The notes: a model not told the origin generated them from the letters alone. 64,000 bases of DNA from Dasypus novemcinctus (GCF_030445035.2 NC_080683.1:94263675-94327674); one strand, 5' to 3'; shown: positions 1-13,078, counted from the first letter of the stretch. Numbers and translations: made by a program.

Positions 1-1670
1 CCAATTTCCTAGGAGACTTAAGAAGGAAATTATAAGAATGAAAAAGTCTCAAGGATCAGAAAAAGGTAGAGAAAGTCTGCAACCTCAGTACAAAATCCCT
101 AAGTTATTTTTAGAAGATTTTTCATAATTATTAGATACCTATACTTGCTGATGTCAAAGAAGCAACATATATTATAACCAACCACAACTTTTAAGGTATA
201 ATTAAACTTCTGGACTCTAGTAAAACATTTTACCCTATAGAAACTCCTAAGCTATGCTAATTGTGACCCATTGGAGGGGGGGGTGGCGTACAGTGTATGA
301 TCTGATCTCCCCTTTGTATGCATGGCCTTTAAGAAGTTTTTTTTCTTAAGTATTTTTATCTTTATTCAACTAAATTAAAACAGACCTGCCAGGTATATTA
401 TGCAACATTCACTATATACACATGAAGTAAGCAATGCAAGGTAAAATTCTACACTTGGTGATTACTCAACTGTTGGTAAGACATGACTGTGTCACTGATG
501 CCCAGCAAGTGTTCCTTTTCACATTGAGTGGTAAGAGGAACAACGAGAGCCATGACATGGATCACCAGCAAGCTTTTGTGGAAAAAAGGAGGGAAATGAC
601 AGTTTAAAATAGATTAACAGTCTCCTAAATGAAAATTGTATACTTGACAGTTAAATTTTTCCAAGTTCTTCTGTCATGTTAATCATGCAAAATTTCTTTT
701 GTTTGAAGGCAACACCACCTGTGTGTGTGAGTGTGTGTGTGTACATAGGGAATGCTCTTAAAATTGGTATAATTATTCTTGAAAAAAACAAAACAAAAAG
801 TGCCTCTTTGGTGAAACCTCAATACCCATTTGATTCACTGTGAGACTCCATAAACAGGACTGCAGTTCGGTGCTGGGACCACAGCATTTCCTCACAGTCG
901 TATAAGTAATTTTTAAGAAAATATTCTAAAACAGGAAGAGTAAAGTAAAGGAAACAAAGGAGCATAAGATCCCTATTTAAGATTTTTTTAAAGTGCATAA
1001 TATTTTGAAGAACAGATGTTATCATCATGTGGACCTGTTGGACAACTAGTGTGTGTTTTCCATTCCTTTAATGATAAAGATCACTTCACAAAAAGAGAAC
1101 CTCCATCTATTGGCCAGAAAAAGTCCCTTTAACTTAATTTTCAGATGCAATCAATTGTTCACTTCCTCTAGGTCAGTTTTTCTATATTCTAAATTGGAAA
1201 ATCATTTTATAATTTTGTCTAGGTTAAAATTCATTGTCTTTTACTGCATCTTAAACTAGAGTTGTTAGTGTTTGGAGTTCCCATTGTAACTCCCTGGTGC
1301 TGGTATATTCAATGCATCTGTAAGAAAGAAATCTTCTGGAAGAAAATTAGGTTTACCCGATTGTGGAGAAGAAAATTATTCTTAATATTGCAAGAAGGGG
1401 CGCACAACCAGAAAACATGGCTGGTGCCCCAAACAAAGAAACATGACACAATTTATACCCCTAAGCCTAGCACGCAGCCCTTCCTCTGTTTCTCCATAGA
1501 TTGGATACTTCAGAGGTCACAGCCTATCCGAGAAGATTTAACTTTCCTGTGCAAAAGTTTTTGATTAACTGCTTCCCTCATCACATTCCAAACATTTTAG
1601 TTTTTCTCTGCTCCTTTTTGCCAAATAAGGAATGGAATTTAGTGTTGAATTGGTATTGACTTGCTTTTTC
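1..1670. other. Unannotated intergenic sequence
   Basis: AT-rich single-copy-looking sequence with no recognisable gene. The only clear structure is a short interrupted (TG)n run at about 719-741. Short open frames here show no familiar protein. Confidence 0.5.
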
Positions 1671-1685
1671 TTGTGCATCCTTTTT

Positions 1686-2098
1686 TTTTTTAAGATTTAT
1701 TTTATTTTATTTTCTCTCCCCTTCCCCCCCCACCCCAATTGTCTGTTCTCTGTGTCTATTTTGCTGCGTGTTCTTCTTTGTCTGCTTCTGTTCTTGTCAG
1801 CAGCATGGGAATCTGTGTTTCTTTTTGTTGTGTCATCTTGTGTCAGCTCTCCATGTGTGCAGCTCCATTCCTGGGCAGGCTATACTTTCTTTCGCCCTGG
1901 GCGGCTCTCCTTACAGGGCGCACTCCTTGCGTATGGGGCTCTCCTATGCGGGAACACCCCTGCGTGGCACGGCACTCCTCCCGCGCATCAGCGCTGTGCA
2001 TGGGCCAGCTGCACACGAGTCAAGGAAGCCCAGGGTTTGAACCACAAACCTCCCATGTGGTAGACGGACGCCCTAACCACTGGGCCAAGTCCGCTTCC
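1686..2098 (-). mobile_element. DAS-III-like tRNA-derived SINE, full length
   Basis: Read on the minus strand it begins with a tRNA-like head (A-box-like TGGCCCAGTGGTTAGG, B-box-like GGTTCAAAC) and ends in an AT-rich tail with a T run on the plus strand. The 15-base duplication TTGTGCATCCTTTTT flanks it at 1671-1685 and 2099-2113, which proves a retrotransposed insertion. The open frames inside it are chance products of the SINE. Confidence 0.9.
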
Positions 2099-2384
2099 TT
2101 GTGCATCCTTTTTATTGCCTATAGGACTGGCGTAAGCCAGTTCCTTTGTTCCTGCTTAACCCGGGAGTGGGAGACTGAGGTGGTAGGCTGCCTGGTTATA
2201 TTAATTAATATTTTCTTCCTTTACGTGAAAACTAAACTAATCTCCATTTCTTACACATCCATTGCCTGCAATGGATTTGGAGCTGGGGTAATGTACATCC
2301 CAGTCAGAGGAACTCTGGAGAAAGGGGCATTCCCCAACAGTAGTGGTCCATCTCTGGGCATGAATGGGTGTGTGTGATCCCTTT

Positions 2385-2830
2385 TGTAAGTTTTTTACCG
2401 ATTTCTCCACATCTGTTTCAGACAGTTTTGTCTTTTTAATAATGGGCATTCTATGAGATGTGAGATGATACCTCATTGTTGTTTTGATTTGCATTTCCCT
2501 AATAGCTAGTGATACTGAACATTTTTTCATGTGCTTTTCCACTATTTGTATTTCCTTTTGGGAGAAATGTCTATTTAAATCTTTTGCCCATTTTAAAATT
2601 GGATTGCTTGCTCTTTTATTGTTGAATTGTCTGAGCTCTTTATATAGCATGGAAATCAAACCCTTATTGGATATACGGTTTCCAAATATTTTCTCCCATT
2701 GAGTGTGTTACCTTTTCGCCTTCTTGACAAAGTCCTTTGAATCACGAAAGTGTTCACATTTGAGGAGATCCCATTTATCCATTTTTTCTTTCATTGCTTA
2801 CTCTTTTGGTGTAAGGTTTAAGAATGCACC
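2385..2830 (-). mobile_element. L1 fragment, 3' end of ORF2
   Basis: The minus frame at 2237-2659 contains the L1 ORF2 C-terminal signature ([12 protein letters not shown], then [13 protein letters not shown]). The flanking DNA reads like the 3' part of an L1 in reverse orientation. It is truncated and not functional. Confidence 0.85.
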
Positions 2831-3239
2831 AACTAGCACCAGGTCTTGAAGGGGTGGTACCATGCCTCATAGTGCTCAAGTTTGGTTTGGTGTTTTCTTT
2901 TTTATCTACTACCCCACCTAGCATTTTCCAAGCTATGGAGACACTGCCCACATTTGGTTCAGGAATAGCCTATGGGAAGTAAGGTTGGGAGACATGAAAG
3001 AGATTAGGATGTAAATGAGTGAGGTGATTAGCACCCAGACAGCGCCCAATAAATGTCAACAGCCCTCAACCACTCCAGGAAGATGTCTGAAGGGCCTCTT
3101 AAATTACCTACCAAGCAGCAATTGAGAGTCATTCCTCAACGAATGTCCTCAGGCTACAAAAGAGAAACAGAGTCACAGCCTGGAATTTGAAAATCATTCT
3201 GCATTCCTCATTCAACAAAAATGTATTGAATATCCCCTA

Positions 3240-4028
3240 GGGAAAAAACACCTTGCTTTCAATTGATGAACAGATAAACAAATTGTGGTGTATACACATG
3301 GTGGAATATTATGCACCGGTAAGAAGAAATGAAGTCGTGAAGCATATGACAACTTGGATGAACCTGGAGGACATTATGTTGAGTGAAGCAAGCCAGACAC
3401 AAAAGGACAAATGCTGTATGATTGCACTATTATGAACTAAATACTAATATATTGAGTAAATTCAAGGAATGAAAATACATTGAGGGTAGAGAATGGAAAG
3501 CTGAGAATTAATTTGTGCAGAATTGGTAAAAAGGTTGTTTGTACATCTTTAGAAATGAGTAGAAATGGTGGAAGCACCTCATAGTGCTTGTTGCTAACAG
3601 AGCTATTGTATGTATATGACAGTAGTTGATAAGGTAAGTCTAAGCTCATGCACATTACCAGAAGGAAGGTTTAAAAAACGGGACTGTTTAAGATAGTGAA
3701 ACCTCATGTAAAATATGAATATGGGTGATATTGCATATGTAAGACTGTTTTTACAAAACATAAATACAAATAAACTAGAGAGACTGAAACGGAATAGCAG
3801 CTATGTATGGCAGAGGAAGCATAGAGAGATGGAGAGGTGATGAGGTTTTTTTTGTCTGTCTTCTTTTTGTTTAGTATTATTATTATTGGAATAATGAAAC
3901 TGCTCTAAAAATGATTGAAGTAATGAATGCCCAACTATGTGATTATACTGAATACCATTGATTGTACACTTTGGATGGATTTATGCTTTATTAATATTTA
4001 TCAATGAAATTGATTTATTTTAAAAAAT
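3240..4028 (+). mobile_element. L1 3' end, plus orientation
   Basis: The frame at 3253-3435 has the L1 ORF2-end pattern (DEQINKLW, a VEYYAPVRRNE block, TTWMNLEDIMLSEASQ). It is followed by an AT-rich 3' UTR and ends near an A-rich run at about 4020-4030. Only the 3' piece remains, in the opposite orientation to the L1 fragment about 400 bp upstream. Confidence 0.8.
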
Positions 4029-4479
4029 AGAATGCAGCCTTACCAAAACAATAGAGTTACATTCAATGAAAAAAAAACATGCTTAATCTTTTACAAATCT
4101 GACCTTCCGTATCCATTTACCCATAAAGATCTTGGGAACTGATAATACAAGAATATATTACATTGGCCATATATGACTGAACTTAGAAAATGAGACCCAT
4201 GGCATCATTTCATCGGGTCCTGGTCCGGTTCTCCACAACCAATGACATTCAGTTACTATCAGTTTGAATAAGTCAGAGTCATTTTAGAATAGAAAGCTCC
4301 AAAGGACCATTCTATTTACCATTGTACCAATCCTTACAGCATCATTCCTTAAGAGATGAATATTGACGAGTTTAACCATTTTTTTCAGGATTAAAATAAA
4401 GTTCACCTCAATATTCAAGCCTATATAATAGATGTTGGTTGATGAGGGAGAGTCCCTCACACTTACAGGGCAACGACCA

Positions 4480-4640
4480 TGTTGCACACACTGAGAAGCT
4501 CTTTCCTATACATGTCCTCATTTATTTTCATGACACCATTTTTGCTTCCGTTTTACAAATGAGGAAGTTGAGACTCAGGTGAGTAAAGGACTTAACCATA
4601 TATCACAGCATTCCTAGCAGGTGGATCCAGAATTTGATTC
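4480..4640 (+). repeat. MIR-like SINE fossil
   Basis: Contains the diverged MIR core pattern: counts of bases falling in TCATTTA, then TTTTACAAATGAGGAAGTTG and a GACTCAGGTGAGT-like block. Strongly mutated and old. Confidence 0.6.
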
Positions 4641-5919
4641 CAGTTCTGTCTGACATTAAGTAACCTCCTTGTGTCAGAAGCCAGAATTTGAACAGGCATA
4701 TGTAATTCACTCCAGGACACTTGACTATGTAAAATAAAAAGCTGGCACACGAATATAAGCCTATCCCAACCAAAATGTGGTCTTACTGTCTTAGATAGGT
4801 TCAATGTCATTTCTTTCTTTTGTGACTATTCTGCAAATAATGTAAACTGAATAAATATTTGTTTCCCAGGGTTTTAGTAAAATTGAGTCATGGAACAAAA
4901 ATACTGTTGTCATAATAGTCCATCAAGGTACATTGGCTTTTGTAGGAAAGTGAGAAACCATTGCTTCCCTCATGGATAATCCTGGCAAACTGAGAAATAC
5001 CGTGAATGAGCTTGAGTTAAGCAGTTGGTCACAGTTGTGCTCTGAATACTCTGCTTAGCAACAGCCGACTGGTTGTCCAATGCTGAAAGAGCCCTGGGAG
5101 CTGTGCACTGACCCCATGGAATGTGTGGCGCGCTGGGTGTGCAGGGTGCTGGAAGGCAGGAGATTAAAGGAGGGCTGGCAAGTGTGGGCTGGAAGGAGAA
5201 GGCAGCACTGAAAGACATGCGTGTGTCCTGTGCAGGAAGGAGTGCAGGGCCACACAGAAGGATCTGGTGACCAAGCAGAGGCAAAGGCTACCTGGATGAT
5301 CTTTTTCAAGGATCAGGGCTGGGGGAGATACCTGTCTCCCTAAGCCATATGACTAACATGCAGGCTCTCCATGCCTCTCCCTACTCCTCATTTCTCACAA
5401 AACCTTGTGAAATCTCTTCATCTCTTACGTTTTGGATCCCATATCTCATTGTGTCATAACCATTCCTCCTGATCCATTACTGTCATGAAGAGCATCCGTC
5501 ACTCCTTCCCATTCTCCTTGCCTTCCTCCTCCCTCTCCTCACCTCATCTCCCCCAGGGTTCTCTCTGATACACAGGTACGACCGACAGCAAGTCTCAGCA
5601 GGCCGCGGTCGTCAATGCTCCAGTTTAGATGGGATGCGGTCTTCAAAGGGGAAGCTGCAAAGACAGCCTGCTGCCACTGAGCTGTGAGCTCGGTGAAGAG
5701 GACAGCACAAATGACCCATAACCCCATCACCTAAAGAGACCACCATTAACATTTTGGTACTTTCCTTCCAGGTTTTTAAACCATACCTAGTATTTTTCAT
5801 CACAAAGTTAGGATTATCCCATAGTTGTATGCACATAGCTGTGTAACCTGTCTCTCTCACTCCAGGTTATATAATCAGCATTTTCTCATTCTGATTCTTA
5901 GGAAACAGGTGTTTTCTTT
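4641..5919. other. Unannotated intergenic sequence
   Basis: No gene or confident repeat recognised. A mildly GC-richer stretch lies at about 5040-5340. Open frames on both strands there show no known domain. Confidence 0.45.
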
Positions 5920-6567
5920 TCTATTTAATTTTTTTTTTATTGAAGTGAATCATTCATACATGAACATACATAAACAATAAGCACATAGTTAAATTTGTGA
6001 ATTTACAAAACAAAACTGCATATCATCATAGAAGGCTCCCATACATCTCCCCACCATCCACCAACACCTTGCTTTATTGTGAAACATTTGTTACAAACTA
6101 TGAATGAACATTGTCAAAATATTACTACCACCCCTATTTTACATTTGGTATACGTTTCCCCCAACGCACCCCATTATTAAGACCCTGTATTAGTAGTATG
6201 TATTGGGAACAAGTTTTTAAAAATAGCTGCTTAGCATGCCATCTGATAAAAATAACATAGTTTATTTAAACATTTGAGTTATGTTTCAGTCACCTTTTAC
6301 ACAGCACTAACCCGTCTCTCATTCCAGCTCTATGTGGACTCTGCATGTGTCTCACTCTCAGGCTTCCCTGTTGAGCTACCACCCAACCCTGCTTGGCACC
6401 CATGTCCACAAATACGAATCCCTCTCATGCAAGGCACAATGCCCTATGACCAATGGATGTCATAATCAATGGATTAATTCATTCCCTTTCTTCCCTTTGA
6501 GGGACACTGATGGCTTCCAAGGAGTGCCATTCCATGAATCCAACAGTTAATCACACTTATTCATCAC
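5920..6567 (-). mobile_element. Probable L1 3' end remnant
   Basis: A T-rich start followed by TTATTGAAGTGAATCATTC-like sequence and the cluster of 'catatcatcata ... cccatacatc' resembles the 3' ends of old L1 families read in reverse. The right side is interrupted by the SINE at 6585. Confidence 0.5.
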
Positions 6568-6584
6568 CCTGATAATGCATTTTA

Positions 6585-6998
6585 TTTTATTTTTATTTTA
6601 TTTTTTCAATTTCTCTCCCCTTCCACCCCACCCCAGTTGTCTGTTCTCTGTGTCCATTCGCTGTGTGTTCTTCCATGACTGCTTCTATCCTTGTCAGTGG
6701 CACTGGGAATCTGTGTCTCTTTTTGTTGCATCATCTTGCTGGCTCAGCTCTCCATGTATGGGGCACTGTTCCTGGGCAGGCTGCACTTTCTTTTGCGCTG
6801 GGCGGCTCTCCTTACAGGGTGCACTGCTTGCACGTGGAGCTCCCCTACTCGGGGGACACCCCTGCATGGCATGGCACTCCTTGCGCGCATCAGCACGGCA
6901 CTTGGGCCAGTTCTACATGGGTCAAGGAAGCCCTGGGTTTGAACCATGGACCTCCTATTTGGTAGGTGGATGCCCTAGCCATTGGACCAAGTCCGCGT
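6585..6998 (-). mobile_element. DAS-III-like SINE, full length
   Basis: Same structure as the copy at 1686. The 17-base duplication CCTGATAATGCATTTTA flanks it at 6568-6584 and 6999-7015. The tRNA-like head is at the high-coordinate end. Confidence 0.9.
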
Positions 6999-7114
6999 CC
7001 TGATAATGCATTTTAATATCGACTCTTCCCCCTTCTTTGTCCTGGGATTGCACCTCCTAACAATTTATTACCACCAACTACTGAGCCTCAGTTCTATTTT
7101 CTGGGAAACACAAG

Positions 7115-7577
7115 TGTTTTCGTTTCCTGGGTGTGAAAGCAAATACCATGCAATGGGTTGACTTAAACAATAGGAATTTATTGGCTCACAGTTTTGAGGT
7201 GAGGAGAAATCCAAAATCAAGATGTCATCCAGGCAATGCTTTCTCCCAGAAGCCAGTGACATTCTGGGGCTGACTATCTGTGATTCCTGATGCCCGGCTT
7301 TTCTGTTACATGGCAATGCCCATGGCAGTGTCTCCTGGCTTCTCTTCTGGGTTCTGTTGACTTCCACTTCTGGCTGCTCCCTGTGGCTTTTTCTCTCTCT
7401 GTGAACTTCCTTGTAAGGCCTTCAGTAACATGATTGAGACCCCTCCTGATTCGATTGGACCACACCTTATCTGAAGGAACCTCATCAAAAGGTTCTCTTT
7501 ACAAGGGTTCTCACCCACAGGAATGGACTGAGTTTAAGAACATGTTTTTCTGGGGTACATAGCTCCAAGCCACCACA
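7115..7577 (-). repeat. LTR-like repeat, copy A
   Basis: A 463-bp unit bounded by TG...CA (TGTTTTCGTTTCCTGG ... AGCCACCACA). It aligns by eye over its whole length with 29202-29653. On the minus strand an AATAAA (7177-7182) lies near the end. TG/CA ends with a poly(A) signal suggest an LTR of a MaLR or ERV-type element. The exact family was not identified. Confidence 0.5.
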
Positions 7578-8132
7578 GTCCAACCTTTGGACCCAAAAAA
7601 GCCATGGTCTTCTCAGTTCCAACCTATATTCATTCACCATGACAGTCCAAAATATTTACATCATTTCAATAAAAATGCTAAATACAAAGTCTCATCAAAA
7701 TTGGTTATAGGTATGGTCCATCCTGAGGCAAAATTCCCCTGTTTGTGGGCCTGTGAATCCTAGAAAACAAGTTATCTGCTTCCAATATACAACAGAGGAG
7801 CAGGTATAGGACAAACATTCGCATTTCACAAAGAAGAAATTGGAAGGAAAACACAGGCACAGGTCCTAAACAATTCCAAAATTCCAGCAGGACAAACTCC
7901 ATTACATTGCAAAGACTGAGAGTCATCTATGAATTAATGCTTTGTCCGCTGGGCCTGATGGAGCTGCTGTCCCACCCTTTCCAAGTACTTGAACTGTGGC
8001 CATGCTCTCTCCAAACACTGGGGTGAAGAGTCCACCCTCTCCCAGTATTGGGGTGGCGGCCAGGCTCTCTGTGAACACCAAGGCACAGGCCCCATCGTTT
8101 CTGAGCATTGGGGTAGCAGCACTCTCCCTGAA
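7578..8132 (-). repeat. Internal part of LTR-like element, copy A
   Basis: Shares sequence with 29654-30230, including a GCTTCCAATATACAA block and several degenerate units built on CACTGGGGTG...CCAGGCTCTCT. The unit repeats about every 45-50 bp between 7980 and 8120. Minus-strand frames are broken between copies, so no intact protein is supported. Confidence 0.45.
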
Positions 8133-8219
8133 GTGACCTCATCCAAAGGTCCTATTTACCTGGACTGGGTATGTTTAAAAACATATTTTTCTGGGCTATC
8201 TAGCCCCAAGCCACCATAC
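8133..8219 (-). repeat. Second, partial LTR-like end of copy A
   Basis: This stretch repeats the right end of the unit at 7115-7577: CCAAAGGT..., a TTTAAAAACATATTTTTCTGG block, then CCCCAAGCCACCATA. It is a direct repeat of about 85 bp that flanks the internal region, as expected of a truncated LTR element. Confidence 0.45.
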
Positions 8220-8237
8220 CAAGTTGAGACACCTTGA

Positions 8238-8800
8238 ATATCTGAATATAACTTTATTTTGCCGTCACTCTTAACTAACAGTTTGACTGGAACAAAATTG
8301 CCAATTCCAAATTATTTCCCACTGTTGTTTCAACTTTCAGAATCCTGTATGAAAGAGGGAAAAAAACTGATGCTGGTCTGATTCTTACTTATTTTTGATA
8401 ACCTCTTTTTATTTTTAAAAGCACCTATTATCTACTCTTTATCTTTAATGTTCTAAAATTAAATAACAGTGTGCATGAAAATGAATCTTTTTGTCCATTT
8501 ATCCATCTCCATACTCAGTGGAATGTTTTCTATCTGAAGAGTCCTTCAACTCTGGGAAATGGAAATTGTTTTTTGGGTTTTTGTTTTTTTTTAATTACTT
8601 CCTGCCTTCTTTTTTACTGTGTCCTCTCTTTCAAAACTCCCTTTAGAGGGATACTGGATGTTTGTTTTTTCTTATATCCCATCCGTTTGCACTACGTTCG
8701 AGGAGATTTTCTTGACATTCTCTCCCAGCTTTTCTATTTATTTTTATTCAATTCAGGAATTGAATTTTTAACTCTTAAGAACTCTTTCCTTATCATAGAT
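8238..8800. other. Unannotated AT-rich sequence
   Basis: No recognisable gene. The 110-codon open frame at 8471-8803 is rich in F, L and S, typical of chance translation of T-rich DNA. Confidence 0.4.
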
Positions 8801-8804
8801 TGAG

Positions 8805-9272
8805 TTCTCCAGGAAGAAGTATCGGACTCTGATATGAGATTTGTATGCAGGAAGTTTATTGCAAAGTAGTCCCTAGATCAACACCTATATTAAGGAAGAG
8901 AAGGAAAGGGGAGGAAACAGGATAGGGCAGAGAGAGAAGTTAAATTGTGATGCATTCTCAACAAAAGCCTAGCTCGGCTGGTCCTACAGAGATCTCTGGA
9001 ACTGAGATGGCCCTGACAGTTTGCTCCAAATTGGAGTAAAGGCATGAGGCCTTTTTACACCTTCTTTGACAAGTCATTGATCACAGGTTGTCTCAGAAAG
9101 GGGATATTGTGACCTTCATAAGGCAGCACTCTACAACTAAGGGCAAATTCTAAAGAGGGTTCAGCTGAGAGAAATCAGACACCAACACACCTAGAAGCTA
9201 GAGGATTGAGTATGAGTTTCATTATGACATCCTCTACAGGCTAGGCTTGGCACTATCCAGATCCACTTGTAT
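8805..9272. repeat. Possible ancient LTR fragment
   Basis: Begins GAGTTCTCCAGGAAGAAG and contains GGAAGTTTATTGCAAAG, similar in layout to the stretch at 52520-52860 (CCGAGAAACAGAC ... GAGATTTATTGGGG). Both resemble old mammalian LTRs that start beside a GGTTCTCCAGAGAAAC motif. It probably continues beyond the SINE at 9284. Low certainty. Confidence 0.35.
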
Positions 9273-9283
9273 CATATAATACT

Positions 9284-9701
9284 TTTTTTTAAAGATCTAT
9301 TTATTATTTATTTCTCCCCACCCCACCCTTCATTGTCTGCTCTCTGTGTCCATTTGCTGTGTTTTCTTTTGTGTCTGCTTGTCTTCTCTTTAGGCAGCCC
9401 TGGGAACTGATCCAGTTGTGGGAGAGAGGTATGCAATCTCTTGTGCCACCTCAGCTCCCTGGTCTGCTGTGTCTCTTATTGTCTCTCCTCTGTGTCTCTC
9501 TTTGTTGTGTCATCTTGCTGTGCCCGCTCTCCGTGTGGGCCAGCTTGCCATATGGGCCAGCACTCCTGCATAGGCCAGCAACCCACTCGGGCCAGCTCAC
9601 TGCACTGGTCAGCTTGCCTTCACCAGAAGGCCCCAGCAATCAAACCCTGAGCCTCCCATATGGTAGACAGGAGCCCAATTAGCTGAGCCACATCCCCTTC
9701 C
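9284..9701 (-). mobile_element. Divergent DAS-type SINE with internal minisatellite
   Basis: Flanked by a duplication CATATAATAC at 9273-9282 and 9702-9711. The tail side is T-rich, then TTGTCTGCTCTCTGTGTCC as in the other copies. Unlike them it carries an extra block around 9390-9450 and five units built on GGGCCAGC spaced 17-18 bp apart (9537, 9554, 9572, 9589, 9606). Confidence 0.75.
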
Positions 9702-9711
9702 CATATAATAC

Positions 9712-11880
9712 ATTTTAGGAGCAGCTCTTCCTGGAATTTGTTTAGCCTCCTTTCCTAGGGGAAAAACAAGCAAGAAATTATTGGGATAAGCTACAGCTTC
9801 CACCACGGCACCTGTCTCCAGTCTGTAGGCTACAATTGGTGCTCACAATCCTCCTCCTTCATCATACATTCTAGATGTCCCTTCTCCTTGGCTAGAACAC
9901 TGCTGGTCTAGCAAGATTATCTGGTAGGGTGGCCGATCCTAATCCTAGAGAAGTCCCTGCTAACAGTGCCTTTCTCAGGCCATCAAAACAGGGTCTAAAT
10001 AGGGTAGGGGTGTAACAAGAGATGCAAAAGGATCACCTGTGTGTCTACATATTTCATCCCTTTCCTTACTGTTCAACAGCAGTCCTATTTCCACCCTCAA
10101 TCATGGTCATCTCTGCCACTATGGTATCTCCTCTCCATGCCTCTTAGTACAAGGAATCCAAAGGTACCAGGGAGCAGCCATCACTTGTGGTTGAATGGGA
10201 TTCTTCTTATGTCTCCTGGTAGATATTTTCCCTATCTGGGAGCTGGACCCTTAAACCCACAGAATGCAGAGTGATAGGAACAGGACGCACAAATTCCTCA
10301 AATGAGTTGCCAGGAGAATGATGTTGGTAAGCTCACTCCTATTTCTACCACTTCGTTCCTGGACCCAGCTATTAATCTACTGGAGATAAAGTACCATATA
10401 AAGATCATTGAATGAGGGAGTATGGTATAAAGTATGGTGCCACATCCTACAGAGTATTTCCTCTAAGCTGGCACCTTGGCTGTGTCTTCAACAAGCTATT
10501 CCATTTTTCTCTTTGTCTGGCAGCTTCTTGATGGTGTGATATATGATATAGGGTCAGTGTATTTCATGTCCATGTGCCTGTTGCTGCATGTTCGTTGCTG
10601 TAGAATGACTCTGGTCTTACTAGTTATTATGGGGAATACCCGCAAATGGTACTAGCTGAGGTGCTGTGGACAGGAAAAATAAACTCATACTCAGGATATG
10701 AGTTGATTCCAGTTAAAACAAATTGCTACCTCTTCTGAGGGGTAGGGTTCTGAAGTAGTCAACTTGCCACCAGTTTGCCTGGTTAAGAAGCAGCTGGTGT
10801 CATATCTAGGACCCCTGATCCTCTGCCCAACAGTTCTTGAAAAATGTACCTATTTCTCTTTCCCCAGTTTATGGTTACATGAATAAATGGTCATAAGTTC
10901 CTCTGAGGAAAGATTGAGGAACTACTTCCTATAATGTTGGAGACTCAGTCTCTCCTTCAGTATAATGGATTCTAGGTCTGTCTGATAAACTGGCTCATGA
11001 CCAGAAACTGAGCAGATGACCCCGTTTTTTTATTGGGGCAGCTTCCCTTAGCCTCTTGATCATCCATCCTTGATTTCTTTTAGACGTATACCTTGAGCAG
11101 TACCCTTTGTGGCTGTCCATCTATCGAATTCCTAGAAAGGCTGTGTTTTATTAACTATATTCACAGCTTTCTGCAACTCACCTACCTCTAACCCCTCTAA
11201 ATTGTAGCTCATCAAAACAACTGTACCCACTTTGCTTCTGATGGTTGAGTGCCACCACATGTCCTCTATTATTTTTGGTATCACATCATCCCCCATTGCT
11301 ATCAGTGAGTCAGGTTCTGATATAGCATCTTCTACCATCAGTCTTGACCTCTAGAGGATAACCATAATTGAATGTCTCTCTAATGCTCATTGGTGACCTT
11401 CTCACCAGTACATACCTTCATACCTCCACGGCATCCTGTGCCCAAACACTAGTTAATAAAGGAGTGTAAAAATCTAGCTTCCTCTGAAATCTGGGACATC
11501 TTTGAAGGGCTCTCTTAGTTCCAGAGCTCCCTCTAGGGTCACATGAGGTCTTTGTTGCAACTGCATATCACTCTTTATCCTCTCCCTGTGCATAGTCCTG
11601 CTTCCTTCACTCCCTCACTGTTATTGATCCCCGTAAATCTCTTACCTCAGAGTCATCTTTTCTACAACTGAGAAAACTGACCCCAAAAATGATCTTTTGG
11701 ATTTGACTCACCAGATGATTAGATGGCAAAGATGATCCCATGTGATCCTGGGTCAGATAGCTCTCTTCAGCTGAGGCAAGTCTCAGAGAGGGTTTGGCTA
11801 TCAACAGTCCCTGCAGGTTGGGGAATGGGTGTTTCAATTCTGTTTCAATCTTGGCAGTACATCAACAACATCTGACACAT
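9712..11880 (-). repeat. Possible ERV-type internal remnant
   Basis: About 2 kb of moderately GC-balanced sequence with many broken short frames on both strands, following an LTR-like stretch. The longest minus frame (11132-11338) encodes 68 residues with no motif I can assign. The texture resembles decayed endogenous retroviral internal DNA read in reverse, but no domain is identifiable. Alternative: unrelated single-copy DNA. Confidence 0.3.
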
Positions 11881-13030
11881 TATATTCTCTGATTACTCCT
11901 TTATCATAGTAGCCCATTCTTATATTGCAATGTGTTCTTGACTCACTCTTAGGATACTGATTAAACTTTTTAAAATATTCTTGCTATTCTGTAAATTAAT
12001 TGTTTCCTTTAAGATGAGTGACCCTAATTGTCCATTTTGGTATATATGTATTGCTGGTTTTACTAAAATTATAGTGCCCCTTAGTTGTTTAAGAATGGAA
12101 GACTGTGTTGATTAGCAGCAGAATCTAGTGCTCTTGTACACGTTTGTTTCCCCAACAAGACTTTCTCTTAATTAGGAGTCTTAACTACAAGCCCCAGTAA
12201 TATTAACTGATAGGTTTCTCTCTGAGGTGGTCGGGAGGGGTCCATACGGCAATCTCAGTACCTTTCAACACCCTTGTCAAAATGAGGGTTTCCCCTGGGG
12301 CACTAATTCCCAAATTTAGAACCCTGAACTTTCCCATGTGGGAAGTTCGAAGTCTTTAAGGAATTGTCCCTGTTTTTAGCCTGGGGGGTAAATGGTGTTG
12401 TCACTCATCAATACACATGTGCAGGGGAGTCCAGAATATTTTTAAGGCTTTCGATGCTTATTGCTAAATTGTCCTACATAATAGTTTTGCTAATTTATTC
12501 TCACCATTCCACCACACTCCTGAATGAACAAAGTATTATCATTTAAAAAATATTTGCCAGTTTTATAAGCAAAAATTACATTATTTTAATCTTCATTTAT
12601 TATTATTGAGCCCAAACGTTTTTCATATATTTATTAGTTCGGTTTTTAAAAACCTATGCAAAGGTTAGGTGAAGAAGACAAACTCTGAAATTCATAGCAC
12701 TGCTAATTTGTAACATGCTGTTTAAAAACATTTGCTTCCTAGCCTATTTACAATTCATTAAAGGGTAAATTGATTCTATAATGCTTTACCAGTCAGGTTT
12801 GATTAGTAATAATTTATGTTTCATATCTCAAATCCTCAACATTAAGGATATATTTAGACAGCTCTATGAGCTATGACATTTTTCCAGATATAACACACTG
12901 ACCCTGAACCATGCAATCAGAGAATAGGCTATGAAATTACTATGCAACAACACGCTGTAAACAGACACTATTTCTGAACCTGGAAGGTATCTGTCCTAAC
13001 AAAAGACTGACATATTCATATGTTCCGTCA
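11881..13030. other. Unannotated AT-rich sequence
   Basis: No gene, RNA or confident repeat recognised. Confidence 0.4.
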
Positions 13031-13078
13031 TGCCATTGTATGGTTTTTCTTGCTAGCCTGAATAAATCCTTCCTTCGT

